Below are positions 56,010-64,000 of a stretch of 64,000 nucleotides of DNA, piece after piece (the first letter of the stretch is position 1; each line of letters starts with the position of its first letter). This stretch comes from Cellvibrio sp. 79 (GTDB lineage: Bacteria > Pseudomonadota > Gammaproteobacteria > Pseudomonadales > Cellvibrionaceae), in assembly GCA_003056245.1 (NCBI GenBank), contig MVDH01000002.1:186001-250000 (forward strand), given 5' to 3'. Both the position numbers and the translations under genes were made by a program. The notes beneath the pieces were generated by a model. The model ran no database searches, was not told where the DNA came from, and was given only the letters and a program-made list of their open reading frames with translations.

Positions 56010-57293
56010 TTAGCTGATGCTAGCTAATTGCTGTTTTACCGAAGCCAATTTTACACAGGTCACAAACACTTCCATCGCACCAACAACTTCAGGCACTGTT
56101 GGTACTGACGGTGCGATACGAATGTTGCGATCTTCCGGATCTTTACCATAGGGATAGGTCGCGCCGGCTGGAGTCAGCTTTACACCTGCTTCGGCGGCAA
56201 GGCGTACCGTTTCTTTTGCACAACCTTTGCGAGTATCAAAAGAAACGAAGTAACCACCTACCGGCTTTTCCCACGCCCCCAGATCGGTACCATCAAATGC
56301 TTTGCTCAAGCCAGTCAATACAGCTTCGAAACGTGGATTCAGCAATTCAGCATGCTTGTTCATGTGTGCCAACAGAGCGTCTTTGGTTGGCAGGAAACGG
56401 CTGTGGCGGATCTGGTTTACCTTGTCCGGGCCGATGGTGCAGCTATTCAGAAATTTCTTGAAACCAGCCAGGTTTGCGGCACTGGCGGCAACGAATGCTA
56501 CACCGGAACCGGCATGGGTGATTTTTGAGGTTGATGCAAATTGCACTACCGAGTCTTCGGTACCGTTGCGACGGGTGGCTTCCAGAATGCTTGCCAGTTG
56601 TGGTGCATTGGCAACAAGGTCGTGAACCGAGTAGGCATTGTCCCAGAATACGCGGAAGTTGGCGCTGGCGATCTGACCTAGTTTGGCGATGCGCTCTACG
56701 GTCTCATCGCTATACACCACCCCCGTTGGGTTGGAGTACTTGGGTACACACCACATACCTTTGATGGATTTATCTGCCTTCACCAGTGACTCAACTACGT
56801 CCATATCCGGTCCGGTTGAGGTCATTGGAACGTTGATCATTTTGATGCCGAGTTGCTCGCACACTGTGTAGTGGCGGTCATAGCCTGGAACCGGGCACAG
56901 GAACTTCACTTCACCTTCGTTTTTCCAGGCGCTGGCAGCGTCTTTCAAACCGAATTGATAGGCGGCCAACATTACCTGGAACATCAGGGTCAAGCTGGAG
57001 TTGCCACCAACCAGCACATTGGCTGGTTCAACCCCCATAATGTGGGCGCCCAGTTGTTTGGCTTCGGGCAAACCGTCCAGGCCGCCGTAGTTGCGGGTAT
57101 CAGTGCCATCGGCAGCGATGTAATTACCCTTCAGTAAACCGTCCATAGCATCGGACAGATTCAATTGTTCGGCAGAAGGTTTGCCGCGGGTTAAATCCAG
57201 ATTCAATTTTTTAGCGAGAATAGCCTGATATTGTTCGGTGAGTTGGCTTTCCCATTCGCGCAGTTGCGCAACAGATGCGTTGTCCAGTTGCAA
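56010..57293 (-). CDS. Class Ic aspartate aminotransferase
   Basis: 427 aa, fold-type I PLP enzyme of the Asp_aminotransf (PF12897) group. NLDLTRGKPSAEQLNLSD at ~32-49, TRNYGGLDGLPEAKQLGA, the Schiff-base lysine in FASTSKITHAGSG, and KVNQIRHSRFLP. It should interconvert aspartate/2-oxoglutarate and oxaloacetate/glutamate. The start is TTG with GAGG 8 nt upstream; there is no in-frame ATG in a sensible place. It has its own promoter and terminator. Confidence 0.9.
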   Translation of the reverse strand: MQLDNASVAQLREWESQLTEQYQAILAKKLNLDLTRGKPSAEQLNLSDAMDGLLKGNYIAADGTDTRNYGGLDGLPEAKQLGAHIMGVEPANVLVGGNSSLTLMFQVMLAAYQFGLKDAASAWKNEGEVKFLCPVPGYDRHYTVCEQLGIKMINVPMTSTGPDMDVVESLVKADKSIKGMWCVPKYSNPTGVVYSDETVERIAKLGQIASANFRVFWDNAYSVHDLVANAPQLASILEATRRNGTEDSVVQFASTSKITHAGSGVAFVAASAANLAGFKKFLNSCTIGPDKVNQIRHSRFLPTKDALLAHMNKHAELLNPRFEAVLTGLSKAFDGTDLGAWEKPVGGYFVSFDTRKGCAKETVRLAAEAGVKLTPAGATYPYGKDPEDRNIRIAPSVPTVPEVVGAMEVFVTCVKLASVKQQLASIS

Positions 57294-57367
57294 GGTGATT
57301 ACCTCATTTGGTTGGCGGGATGCTTTAGGTTAGCGGGGTTCTTTCAGTAACGAATTAAGTGCGGCGC

Positions 57368-57397
57368 ATTATACCTGTTAGTTCGTTGCTTGTTGTA
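57368..57397 (-). promoter_or_regulatory. Promoter of the aminotransferase gene
   Basis: A perfect TATAAT -10 (57373-57368), an 18-bp spacer and TACAAC as a weak -35 (57397-57392), on the minus strand about 75 bp upstream of the TTG. The 14-bp palindrome TTGCGTTAACGCAA at 57427-57440 lies further upstream, after the M48 stop. Confidence 0.65.
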
Positions 57398-57455
57398 GAT
57401 GATCCAGTCCTTGATATGGGAATGGTTTGCGTTAACGCAACAATTTTTGCGACTT

Positions 57456-59426
57456 TTATCCCGTCGCCAATATCAATGGTGGCACAGGGCAATCCAGGCT
57501 ATCGGCTATAGCGCGGAAAAGTTCGGCTTCGGCAATAGTGACGCGATTATCTTGCAGCACACATTGGCTCATGGCTTTTAACAATTGCGGCTTCTGCAAT
57601 GGTTTTACCCGATTGAGCTTATCCAATGCCTTATCCAGATCGGCCAGTTGTATTTGCTCTTTGGGTAATAGCTCGATGGTAAATTTCAGTTCTGTCTGCG
57701 CACGTGCGAATGCATGTTGTGCATCAACCAAATTGGTTGAGCCGGCATGGGCAAGAATAGATAACAATATTGCACATTCAGTTTGCTGGTGCTGCAAGCT
57801 GTGGGTGCGCTCACGCGGCGGTGCTTGATAATTGTTGTGCAACACAACGCGATACAGTGCCCACTCCATCAAACTGATTTTCTTATCGGCGTTAATCAAT
57901 GCATTTATGCATTCCAGAAAACCATGTTGCTGATCGGCTGATAATTGTTTGAGTGCGGACAAACAAAGTTCGAGGAGCGGCAGGCGCAATCCCGCATGTT
58001 GTGATGATGCGGATGAAATAAGCGGGCGCAGTTGCTGAAATTCAGCTTCAGGTAAATGTTCACTAAGTAGTTCCAGTTGGTATTGAGCTGCCGGTGCATG
58101 GCGATCCAGCAGCAAACCAAAAATAATCGCTCGTGCGCTAAAACTTTCACGGGCTGCAATTTTTAATGACTCGGGGATTTCGGAAAGTCGTGCACGCGCA
58201 TAACCAATCTGTCCCTGGGTCGGTTGTGCGATTTGCGCCAGTGTTTGTTCGATATCGATACTGGTTTGCGGTGCAGCTTCATTGATTGATTTAGTCACTA
58301 CGTTGCCATCAAATGCTGAAACAACTTCCAGCAATTCTTCTTTAATTCCCGCGTCGGCCTCGGAAACTTCAGAAGTCTTCCTTCTTATATATACACTTTC
58401 GGAAAATTCACCATTCCAGTTCGGTTGAATTCGTTTGATTCGGTCTTCCAGCGGTGGATGAGTCGCCATCAAATTGAAAAAGGATTTTACGCCTTGGCCA
58501 AAATACATATGGCTGAATTCGGCAGCATGTTCATTTTTTAATTCGGATCCATAACTATTACCGCCGATTTTTTTCAGGGCGCCGGCAATACCTTCCGGGT
58601 TCCGGGTGAATTGCACGGCGGATGCATCGGCAAGGAATTCGCGTTGGCGGCTCACTGCAGATTTAATTAAATTGCCAAAAAATATCCCGGTGTAACCAAT
58701 CACGAGTAAACCTGCACCTAATGCCAACATGGCAGCAGGTGAATTGTCTTTGCTGTTTGAGCGGCTAGCACTACGGTTACCTGCGATACGAATTAGAAAT
58801 TCACCAATTAATCCAATCACCAGAATTCCATACAGCAGCGATATCAAGCGCATATTGATTCGCATGTCTCCGTGGAAAACATGACTGAATTCATGGGCGA
58901 TAACCCCTTGCAGTTCATCGCGCGATAAACTCTGGATACAACCGCGCGTAATACCAATCACTGCATCCTGGGGGTGATAACCTGCCGCAAATGCATTAAT
59001 ACTTTCTTCTTCAATTAAATAAACCGGTGGTACCGCGGTGCCGGAGGCAATTGCCATTTCTTCCACCACATTTAATATCTTGCGCTCGTCGGCATCCTGA
59101 GTGTTGCCCGCTAACAAACGACCGCCCATAGCTTCAGCGACAGATTTACCACCACCGCGTAATTGCGCAAAGCGAAATAAACTACCCAGCATCACTACGC
59201 CGCTAACTCCCACAGCAATCCACAAAAATGCCGAAGGGCTGAGTGTGTGCAAAATTCCCTGCCAGGTAGTTTGTGTTATTTCGTTGCGATGCTCATCACC
59301 AAAGTAGGCCAGGGTAGCAAACAGCAATGTAGTGATGGCCACCAGTGAAAACACCGCTGCTATTAATAGAACGATCAAATAGCGCGTATTGCGTCGGGCC
59401 CGGTCCTGGTGTTCAAAGAAATTCAT
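57456..59426 (-). CDS. HtpX-like M48 metalloprotease with large C-terminal domain
   Basis: 656 aa. Two N-terminal TM helices (~16-40, ~65-85), the M48 protease with zinc motif HEFSH (178-182) and Glu263 as third ligand, and two TM helices between (~195-215, ~233-255). A C-terminal half of ~300 helical residues (~360-656) of unknown role is not part of HtpX. Residues ~345-353 (VYIRRKTSE) are encoded by a copy of the TATA-GAAGGAAGACTT repeat found upstream of the gene. lemA is 121 bp upstream; the lemA-M48 pair is common in proteobacteria. Confidence 0.9.
   Translation of the reverse strand: MNFFEHQDRARRNTRYLIVLLIAAVFSLVAITTLLFATLAYFGDEHRNEITQTTWQGILHTLSPSAFLWIAVGVSGVVMLGSLFRFAQLRGGGKSVAEAMGGRLLAGNTQDADERKILNVVEEMAIASGTAVPPVYLIEEESINAFAAGYHPQDAVIGITRGCIQSLSRDELQGVIAHEFSHVFHGDMRINMRLISLLYGILVIGLIGEFLIRIAGNRSASRSNSKDNSPAAMLALGAGLLVIGYTGIFFGNLIKSAVSRQREFLADASAVQFTRNPEGIAGALKKIGGNSYGSELKNEHAAEFSHMYFGQGVKSFFNLMATHPPLEDRIKRIQPNWNGEFSESVYIRRKTSEVSEADAGIKEELLEVVSAFDGNVVTKSINEAAPQTSIDIEQTLAQIAQPTQGQIGYARARLSEIPESLKIAARESFSARAIIFGLLLDRHAPAAQYQLELLSEHLPEAEFQQLRPLISSASSQHAGLRLPLLELCLSALKQLSADQQHGFLECINALINADKKISLMEWALYRVVLHNNYQAPPRERTHSLQHQQTECAILLSILAHAGSTNLVDAQHAFARAQTELKFTIELLPKEQIQLADLDKALDKLNRVKPLQKPQLLKAMSQCVLQDNRVTIAEAELFRAIADSLDCPVPPLILATG
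58373..58391. repeat. Intragenic copy of the GAAGGAAGACTT repeat
   Basis: AAGTCTTCCTTCT followed by TATATA on the plus strand (minus strand TATATAAGAAGGAAGACTT). It matches the copies at 59463-59535 except for one extra A. In the M48 gene it encodes part of VYIRRKTSE. Confidence 0.7.
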
Positions 59427-59462
59427 AAACGCAACCTGCCGTAAAAATGAGTGATTGCTATG

Positions 59463-59535
59463 TATAAAGAAGGAAGACTTGAATATATGTACGATAGCGT
59501 AAAAGTCTTCCTTCTATATATAGAAGGAAGACTTT
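59463..59535. repeat. Three copies of an 18-bp repeat forming a perfect 34-bp palindrome
   Basis: Copy A (59463-59480) is TATAAAGAAGGAAGACTT. Copy B is the reverse complement (59503-59520). Copy C (59517-59534) is TATATAGAAGGAAGACTT. B and C form a perfect palindrome, AAAGTCTTCCTTCTATA (59502-59518) with its mirror (59519-59535). A and B can form an alternative hairpin with a 22-nt loop, which itself holds TACG/CGTA (59490-59501). The set fills the lemA-M48 spacer and has no T-run, so it is not a standard terminator. Confidence 0.85.
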
Positions 59536-59547
59536 GTATGAGCGGCG

Positions 59548-60141
59548 TTAAAATTGCACTTTCGGTGCTGCTTGTATCTCGGCGCTATCGGCAAACACTA
59601 ACAGCGTTGCATCGTCGCGATGGCCAAATGTGCCGGCAAATACCACAGGTGGAAAACTTTGTTTGTAAGTATTGTACTCGGTCACTGCATCGTTAAATGC
59701 CTGGCGCGCGAAGGCCACTTTATTTTCGGTGCTGGTTAGCTCTTCCGATACCTGCATCATATTTTGTGATGCTTTTAAATCCGGATACGCTTCCATCACT
59801 ACATTCAAGCGCCCCATCGCATTGGTTAATAAATTTTCAGCACCTGCTAATTGCGTCATTGCAGCGGCACTACCGGGGTTTGCAGCAGCCGCTTGCAAAC
59901 CATTTATTGCCTGATTGCGCGCACTGATTACGGCTTCCAATGTTTCGCGTTCGTGTTTGATGTAGCCTTTTGCAGTTTCTACCAGATTGGGAATAAGATC
60001 GTAACGACGCTTTAATTGCACTTCGATTTGGGAGAATGCATTTTGGTAGCGGTTTTTCAATGCAACCAATTTGTTGTAAATCCCGATAACGTAGAACACC
60101 AACAGGGCAATTATTACCAGCGTAACAATGGTAGAAATCAT
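59548..60141 (-). CDS. LemA family protein
   Basis: 197 aa: short periplasmic N-terminus and one TM helix (~5-22), then a helical bundle with the family core KNRYQNAFSQIEVQLKRRYDLIPNLVETAKGYIKHE and the conserved ARQAFNDAVTEYNTYKQSFP. Function is unclear; it is often encoded with an M48/HtpX-type protease or a TPM-domain protein. The palindrome region begins 13 nt past its stop. Confidence 0.92.
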   Translation of the reverse strand: MISTIVTLVIIALLVFYVIGIYNKLVALKNRYQNAFSQIEVQLKRRYDLIPNLVETAKGYIKHERETLEAVISARNQAINGLQAAAANPGSAAAMTQLAGAENLLTNAMGRLNVVMEAYPDLKASQNMMQVSEELTSTENKVAFARQAFNDAVTEYNTYKQSFPPVVFAGTFGHRDDATLLVFADSAEIQAAPKVQF

Positions 60142-60305
60142 AATGTTTTCCTTTGCATGTCAATGAAATGGCGATTGGCGAATCCCGACGAGTGACTAAC
60201 CGCCGTTGCGCACGATACTAACAGGATGATGCGAGATTACCAGAGGCAATGTATTTGGCTCCGCGCAACGGTAGATAAACGTAGTGAATAGATGATGAGC
60301 GGTGG

Positions 60306-60899
60306 TTAATCGATGTATTCAAAAACCTTAACAACTTGCTTCACGCCATCACTGGTGCGTGCAACCTCAGCAATGCGATCCGCTTCATGACGGGAAACCA
60401 GGCCCATCAAAAATACAGTTTGGGCTTCGGTAATAATATGAACGCGGCGGCTTTGAATACTGCTGGCCACCAATCGCGATTTAACTTTTGTCGTAATCCA
60501 GGCATCCAGGCTTTGCGAACCAAAACGCGCTTCCGGACCAACTTGTAATTCATTGTGCACCTGGCGTACTGAATTAATCGCGCCCACCGTATTGCCCGCT
60601 AGTTGGCGCAAATGCTCGGTAGGAACTTGCCCGGTCAACAATACAAAACCATTGAAACTATCGATATTGACGCGCGCATTTTCAAACGCCGCATCTGCTT
60701 TAAGGATATTTACACGCGCATAAGTTTCGAGTTTATCGTCATTCAGTTTGGTGCCCAGGGAGCGCTTATTCGTACTGATTTGCACCGGGTCACTGGTCGT
60801 AGCATGAATCACCCGCGCGCAACCGCTCAACAAACTGACCATAAAACCGCACAGGCAGAGTGTCAGTATCAAACGGAAACAGGCGCGAATGTTCAGCAT
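60306..60899 (-). CDS. dolP: BON-domain lipoprotein DolP (YraP)
   Basis: A 197-aa lipoprotein (LLSG-Cys27) with two BON domains (~55-115 and ~132-195): ARVNILKADAAFENARVNIDSFNGFVLLTGQ and VKSRLVASSIQSRRVHIITEAQTVFLMGLV. DolP supports outer-membrane integrity and BamA. The start ATG overlaps the diaA stop (TGATG). Order lpoA-yraN-diaA-dolP is as in E. coli. Confidence 0.93.
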   Translation of the reverse strand: MLNIRACFRLILTLCLCGFMVSLLSGCARVIHATTSDPVQISTNKRSLGTKLNDDKLETYARVNILKADAAFENARVNIDSFNGFVLLTGQVPTEHLRQLAGNTVGAINSVRQVHNELQVGPEARFGSQSLDAWITTKVKSRLVASSIQSRRVHIITEAQTVFLMGLVSRHEADRIAEVARTSDGVKQVVKVFEYID

Positions 60900-61483
60900 C
60901 AGAAACCTCCAAACAACTGTTGATCAATCAGGTCACATAAACAAAACAAACTGAGTAAATGCACTTCATGGATACGCGGTTTGGCAAATAATGGCACGCG
61001 TAATTCAATATCGCCATGCATTAATAATGCAGCTACATCCCCGCCATCACCGGCAGTCAACGCGATAACCTGCATTTCTTTATCGTGTGCGGCGCTAATG
61101 GCTTGCAACAAATTGCTGGCTTTGCCGGTACTGGTCAGCAATAACAGAATATCGCCCGGTTGCCCGAGGGCACGAATTTGCTTTGCATAGATATCGTTAA
61201 AACTGGTGTCGCTGCCAATCGCGGTTTGGGTCGTGAAATCAGAGCCGAGGTTAAATGACGGTAAGCTGGGACGCTCGTGTTCAAAACGATTAAGCAGACT
61301 GGCGGTAAAAATTTGCGCTTGCGCAGCGGATATTCCATTGCCGCAGGTGAGGACTTTTTTCTCATTGAGCAAGGCGTGAACGATAAATTCACTGGCATTC
61401 GCAATCAGCGGTGCCAATTGTTCGCCGGCATGCATTTTGGCTTCAATGCTTTCATGAAACAGGGTGATAACACGTTGATCCAT
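60899..61483 (-). CDS. diaA: SIS-domain DnaA initiator-associating protein DiaA
   Basis: A 194-aa SIS-domain protein of the DiaA/GmhA group. The sugar-binding loop reads TCGNGISAAQAQIF, then LLLLTSTGKASNLLQAI. Position between yraN and dolP favours DiaA, which binds DnaA as a tetramer and promotes orderly initiation, over GmhA. Coupled to dolP by TGATG. Confidence 0.88.
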   Translation of the reverse strand: MDQRVITLFHESIEAKMHAGEQLAPLIANASEFIVHALLNEKKVLTCGNGISAAQAQIFTASLLNRFEHERPSLPSFNLGSDFTTQTAIGSDTSFNDIYAKQIRALGQPGDILLLLTSTGKASNLLQAISAAHDKEMQVIALTAGDGGDVAALLMHGDIELRVPLFAKPRIHEVHLLSLFCLCDLIDQQLFGGF

Positions 61484-61531
61484 AATTACTCGCTAAGGTT
61501 ATTCATACGTAGTTGCTCATGAGCCAGGTTA

Positions 61532-61567
61532 CTAAAAACCAAAAGCTACCTAAAAGCCAAAAGTTAC
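61532..61567. repeat. 18-bp imperfect tandem duplication
   Basis: CTAAAAACCAAAAGCTAC (61532-61549) is followed directly by CTAAAAGCCAAAAGTTAC (61550-61567), with 16 of 18 positions identical, in the diaA-yraN spacer. Confidence 0.7.
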
Positions 61568-61612
61568 TGCTGAATGATCAAAAGATAAAATGCAAATATC
61601 CGTTAAAGTACA

Positions 61613-62026
61613 TCAGGTACAAAACGCATTTTTAATCCACTGCACTGGTGGTGCCGTACCGGTCTGGTCTAATGCTATCACATCAAAGCGGCAGGCGATT
61701 TTGTCGTAAAGTTTTTGCTCTTGCAAAAAGCGCATCGCCGTTTTGATGATTTTTTGTTGCTTGCGATAATCTACTGTTTCCAGTGCCGGTGCAAAACGTT
61801 TATTGGTACGCAGGCGCACTTCCACAAACACCAATACATTCCCGTGCGGCTGTTTATCCAGCATGATCAAATCGATCTCGCCCAGTTTGCTGCGATAGTT
61901 GCGTGTGCGGGTGATGAGCCCTTGTTGTTGCAAATAATGTTCGGCGTAAAGTTCAGCGGTCGCGCCGATCACTACACTGGTGTCGACGCTTGGGGACGAA
62001 GCATCCTTGTTGCCTGAATTCATCAT
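61613..62026 (-). CDS. yraN: YraN (UPF0102) nuclease-like protein
   Basis: 137 aa, endonuclease-like UPF0102 family. It has GATAELYAEHYLQQQGL, TRNYRSKLGEIDLIMLDK and LVFVEVRLRTNKRFAPALETVDYRKQQKI, the (D)-x-ExK-like core, although the second position reads VEVR rather than VEVK. Molecular role unknown. Adjacent ATGs at 62026 and 62023; AAGGA fits the second slightly better. It follows lpoA, as in E. coli. Confidence 0.92.
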   Translation of the reverse strand: MMNSGNKDASSPSVDTSVVIGATAELYAEHYLQQQGLITRTRNYRSKLGEIDLIMLDKQPHGNVLVFVEVRLRTNKRFAPALETVDYRKQQKIIKTAMRFLQEQKLYDKIACRFDVIALDQTGTAPPVQWIKNAFCT

Positions 62027-62059
62027 AATTCCTTTTAATGTTGCAGTTAATTGGATGGC

Positions 62060-63949
62060 TTATTGCGCATCGGTTTCGTTAATAACTACAGGTAAGGGCA
62101 CAGCATCACCATTGCGAAACCTTACCCAGATTTGTTCGCGTTCAATACGGCCATCGCCGAGCATATGTAATGCGCCGGTCGCACCGAAAATTCGCATTTG
62201 TGGCACTTGCTCCAATTGCGGCAAGCGCGCATATAAACGAAATGCATCGGCACCCAAAGCATGCAAGCGGCCATAAACAGCCGCAGACTTTGTGTACTGG
62301 GCCACGGCTTGCTTTTCCGGGCTGGAGGTATCAAATAACCAGGGCATGGTGTTAAAACGAATACCATTTAAATCGCGATCCGCTGTAGGGTTCGGCTCGC
62401 CGGAATAAACCTGGCTGGTAGAGTAAACCGGAATTTTTCCCGCGTAGTGAAAAGCAAATGTCGGTTTGATCTGACGCGCTTGCGCGGGATCGGCAATTAA
62501 AAAAATCATATCCACATCACTGCGGCTGCGCGGTAACGATTCCAATTTTGTGCCAAGCAATTCTTGCAATTCGCGACTGCGTACCTGACTTTGCTCAATT
62601 AGCATCGCATCTTTCACCAGGTTGGAATAATTGGCTCCGTTGGCAAATTGCGTACGATTTACCACTACGCCGCCCAGCTTTTCCCACTCATTCACAAATG
62701 CACGCGCACTACGTTCGCTCCATTCTTGCGAAGGAATAATTACCATCGCCTGGCGATGCCCTTCCAAAAATGCCTGCCGCGCAACTTGCCGCGCTTCATC
62801 TTCAACCGCCAAGCCAAATTGATAAAAACCTTTGAGTGGAGTGGCTGGTGGTGCATCGGGATAATTAAGTGATAGCACCGGCACTTGCAGTGATGGCATC
62901 AAACTTAATTCAGTGACTTTTTCTTTATCGATAGGGCCGATAACCAGATCGGCGCCATCAGCAATCGCCTGTTGATACGCGGTAAGCGCATCGCCACTGC
63001 TATCGTACTGGCGCACTTCCGGCGTTTTACGCCCATTACTTAACGCTTGGTAATACGCCGCAAAAAAACCATCGCGCACCGCTTCGCCAGCCTCAGCGAG
63101 TTTGCCTTGCATCGGCAATAACAGGGCAATTTGTTGTGGTTGTTTGTCGATTAAACTTTGCAGCAAACGCAAATCGTTGGGCAAATTATCGTGAGCAGGA
63201 TGGTGCGGCCATTGGCTTAACCAGCTTTGCAACTGTTGGCGCTGTTGCTCCAGATCGGTTTGGTTATTTTTACCGATCGCTGCAAGTCCATACCAGCCGC
63301 GCGCCGCTTCACCTAATTCGTTTTGGGCGAGTTGTTGTAATTCCGTAAGCGGAAGGGCCATCAAGTCTTGCCACAGTGCTTCCTGATTTTCCAATTGCTG
63401 CTTTTTGTTATCGATCAGTGCTGCCAATTGCATGCGCTCATTAACACCGGATTGGGTTTCACCGAGTAACGCAAAAACGCGCGCACGTTTTTCACGTAGT
63501 GCAATTTCCGTTATTGGCTCCATCGCTTGCCATTGTTGTTCCAGACGCGGCTTGGTTAAAATGCCGTGCGCCAGAAAATTGGAACCTTCTTGCAGCGCAA
63601 GAGTGCTGAGCAAATCGGTGTATTTAATGTAATCCTGATCGGGTAATGCATCCGGGTTCAAGTCGGTCAGCAAATCGCGCGCGCGGCTAAATTTGTTATC
63701 CGCGATATACGCTTGAGCGGCCTGCAGTACCAAACTTTCACGCTCGGGCGATTGGCGCTGGCTCGCCATTTCCAGTAGCTGGGCGGGGTTTATCGATGTT
63801 TTGGTTTGGTTTTTTGCCGGTACCGGTTTGCGCTGTTCGGGTTGGGGCGGGGTGCTGCTACAACTGGCCAGGGTTAATACCAGTGCCGATACCAGCATAC
63901 CGGTCATAGTCGTGTTTAAAACTCTGCGCGCAAAAAGCCTGATCGGCAT
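62060..63949 (-). CDS. lpoA: Outer-membrane lipoprotein activator of PBP1a (LpoA)
   Basis: A 629-aa lipoprotein (TLAS-Cys30). An N-terminal TPR-like helical domain (~50-260) is followed by a periplasmic-binding-protein-like domain (~270-629): IALLLPMQGKLAEAGEAVRDGF, DGADLVIGPIDKEKV and MIFLIADPAQARQIKP. It reaches through the peptidoglycan to stimulate the transpeptidase of PBP1a. GAGG SD 5 nt before the ATG. yraN, diaA and dolP follow in order. Confidence 0.93.
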   Translation of the reverse strand: MPIRLFARRVLNTTMTGMLVSALVLTLASCSSTPPQPEQRKPVPAKNQTKTSINPAQLLEMASQRQSPERESLVLQAAQAYIADNKFSRARDLLTDLNPDALPDQDYIKYTDLLSTLALQEGSNFLAHGILTKPRLEQQWQAMEPITEIALREKRARVFALLGETQSGVNERMQLAALIDNKKQQLENQEALWQDLMALPLTELQQLAQNELGEAARGWYGLAAIGKNNQTDLEQQRQQLQSWLSQWPHHPAHDNLPNDLRLLQSLIDKQPQQIALLLPMQGKLAEAGEAVRDGFFAAYYQALSNGRKTPEVRQYDSSGDALTAYQQAIADGADLVIGPIDKEKVTELSLMPSLQVPVLSLNYPDAPPATPLKGFYQFGLAVEDEARQVARQAFLEGHRQAMVIIPSQEWSERSARAFVNEWEKLGGVVVNRTQFANGANYSNLVKDAMLIEQSQVRSRELQELLGTKLESLPRSRSDVDMIFLIADPAQARQIKPTFAFHYAGKIPVYSTSQVYSGEPNPTADRDLNGIRFNTMPWLFDTSSPEKQAVAQYTKSAAVYGRLHALGADAFRLYARLPQLEQVPQMRIFGATGALHMLGDGRIEREQIWVRFRNGDAVPLPVVINETDAQ

Positions 63950-64000
63950 GAAAACCTCGGTGAAAAACCAGCAATAATTGTAAATTCATTTGAGTCAGGG

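Noticed and set aside
59502-59535. Palindrome as an intrinsic terminator for lemA
   Set aside because: On the minus strand no T-run follows the stem, and the stem centre is AT-rich without a usual loop. It is treated as a repeat element instead.
59451-59696. 81-codon plus-strand ORF spanning the palindromic repeats
   Set aside because: Its peptide simply repeats the element (YKEGRLE, YIEGRLC), and it runs into antisense lemA.

Overview
The window looks like chromosomal DNA from a cellulose-degrading gammaproteobacterium of the Cellvibrio/Saccharophagus type. Housekeeping genes are pseudomonad/alteromonad-like in sequence and order (lptD-surA-pdxA-rsmA-apaG-apaH; argC to tyrS; the aa3 cytochrome oxidase cluster). 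Typical of Cellvibrionaceae are the polyserine linkers, which occur even in LptD, together with a secreted clan GH-A glycosidase and a GH94 phosphorylase. No tRNA, rRNA, IS element, prophage or CRISPR array was seen.

Layout. 1-4170: tail of a probable LacI-type regulator, a GPH-family sugar symporter and a GH94 phosphorylase most like cellobionic acid phosphorylases; this is probably a uptake-and-phosphorolysis unit for oxidised cellobiose. 4.2-5.8 kb (minus): zf-TFIIB protein, DUF413/MaoP-like protein, rpsT. 6.0-11.5 kb (plus): lipoprotein glycosidase with an inserted carbohydrate-binding module, a Hanks-type kinase with four CX7C TPR-like repeats, and a small envelope protein. 11.5-13.3 kb (minus): amgK-murU peptidoglycan recycling. 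13.5-20.8 kb (plus): lptD-surA-pdxA-rsmA-apaG-apaH. 21.3-30.3 kb: complete aa3-type cytochrome c oxidase cluster with heme A synthesis and copper delivery (coxB, coxA, ctaG, coxC, DUF2909 on the other strand, SURF1, a SCO-like protein, ctaA, ctaB, PCuAC, SCO). 30.5-35.4 kb: Yip1 protein, then hemL, thiE, hemJ and a ClC channel on the minus strand.

35.5-42.4 kb: argC, DUF6776, bactofilin, erpA (plus), anmK and an M23 peptidase (minus), tyrS (plus). Downstream of tyrS, where pseudomonads carry an rRNA operon, a strong rrn-like promoter stands without rRNA genes. 42.8-49.7 kb: HolD-like gene and rimI, RegA/RegB (RoxR/RoxS)-type redox two-component system (minus), MATE pump, prfC and an unknown gene. 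49.8-55.1 kb: a chalcone-isomerase-like/TonB fusion, cNMP-binding protein, PilZ protein, histone-H1-like AlgP relative, a 1-kb AT-rich stretch with an orphan terminator and a 31-codon ORF, and a solitary ExbD. 55.2-64 kb (all minus): YbaK protein, class-Ic aspartate aminotransferase, M48 protease and LemA separated by a perfect 34-bp palindrome, dolP, diaA, yraN, lpoA.

Functional themes are envelope biogenesis (lptD, surA, murU/amgK, lpoA, dolP, bactofilin, M23), aerobic respiration with a probable redox regulator, and plant-polysaccharide use. I found no clearly new defence or mobile system. The least explained items are a short TATA-GAAGGAAGACTT repeat family around and inside the M48 gene, the kinase with cysteine-paired extracytoplasmic repeats, the orphan terminator region before exbD, and the orphan rrn-like promoter.
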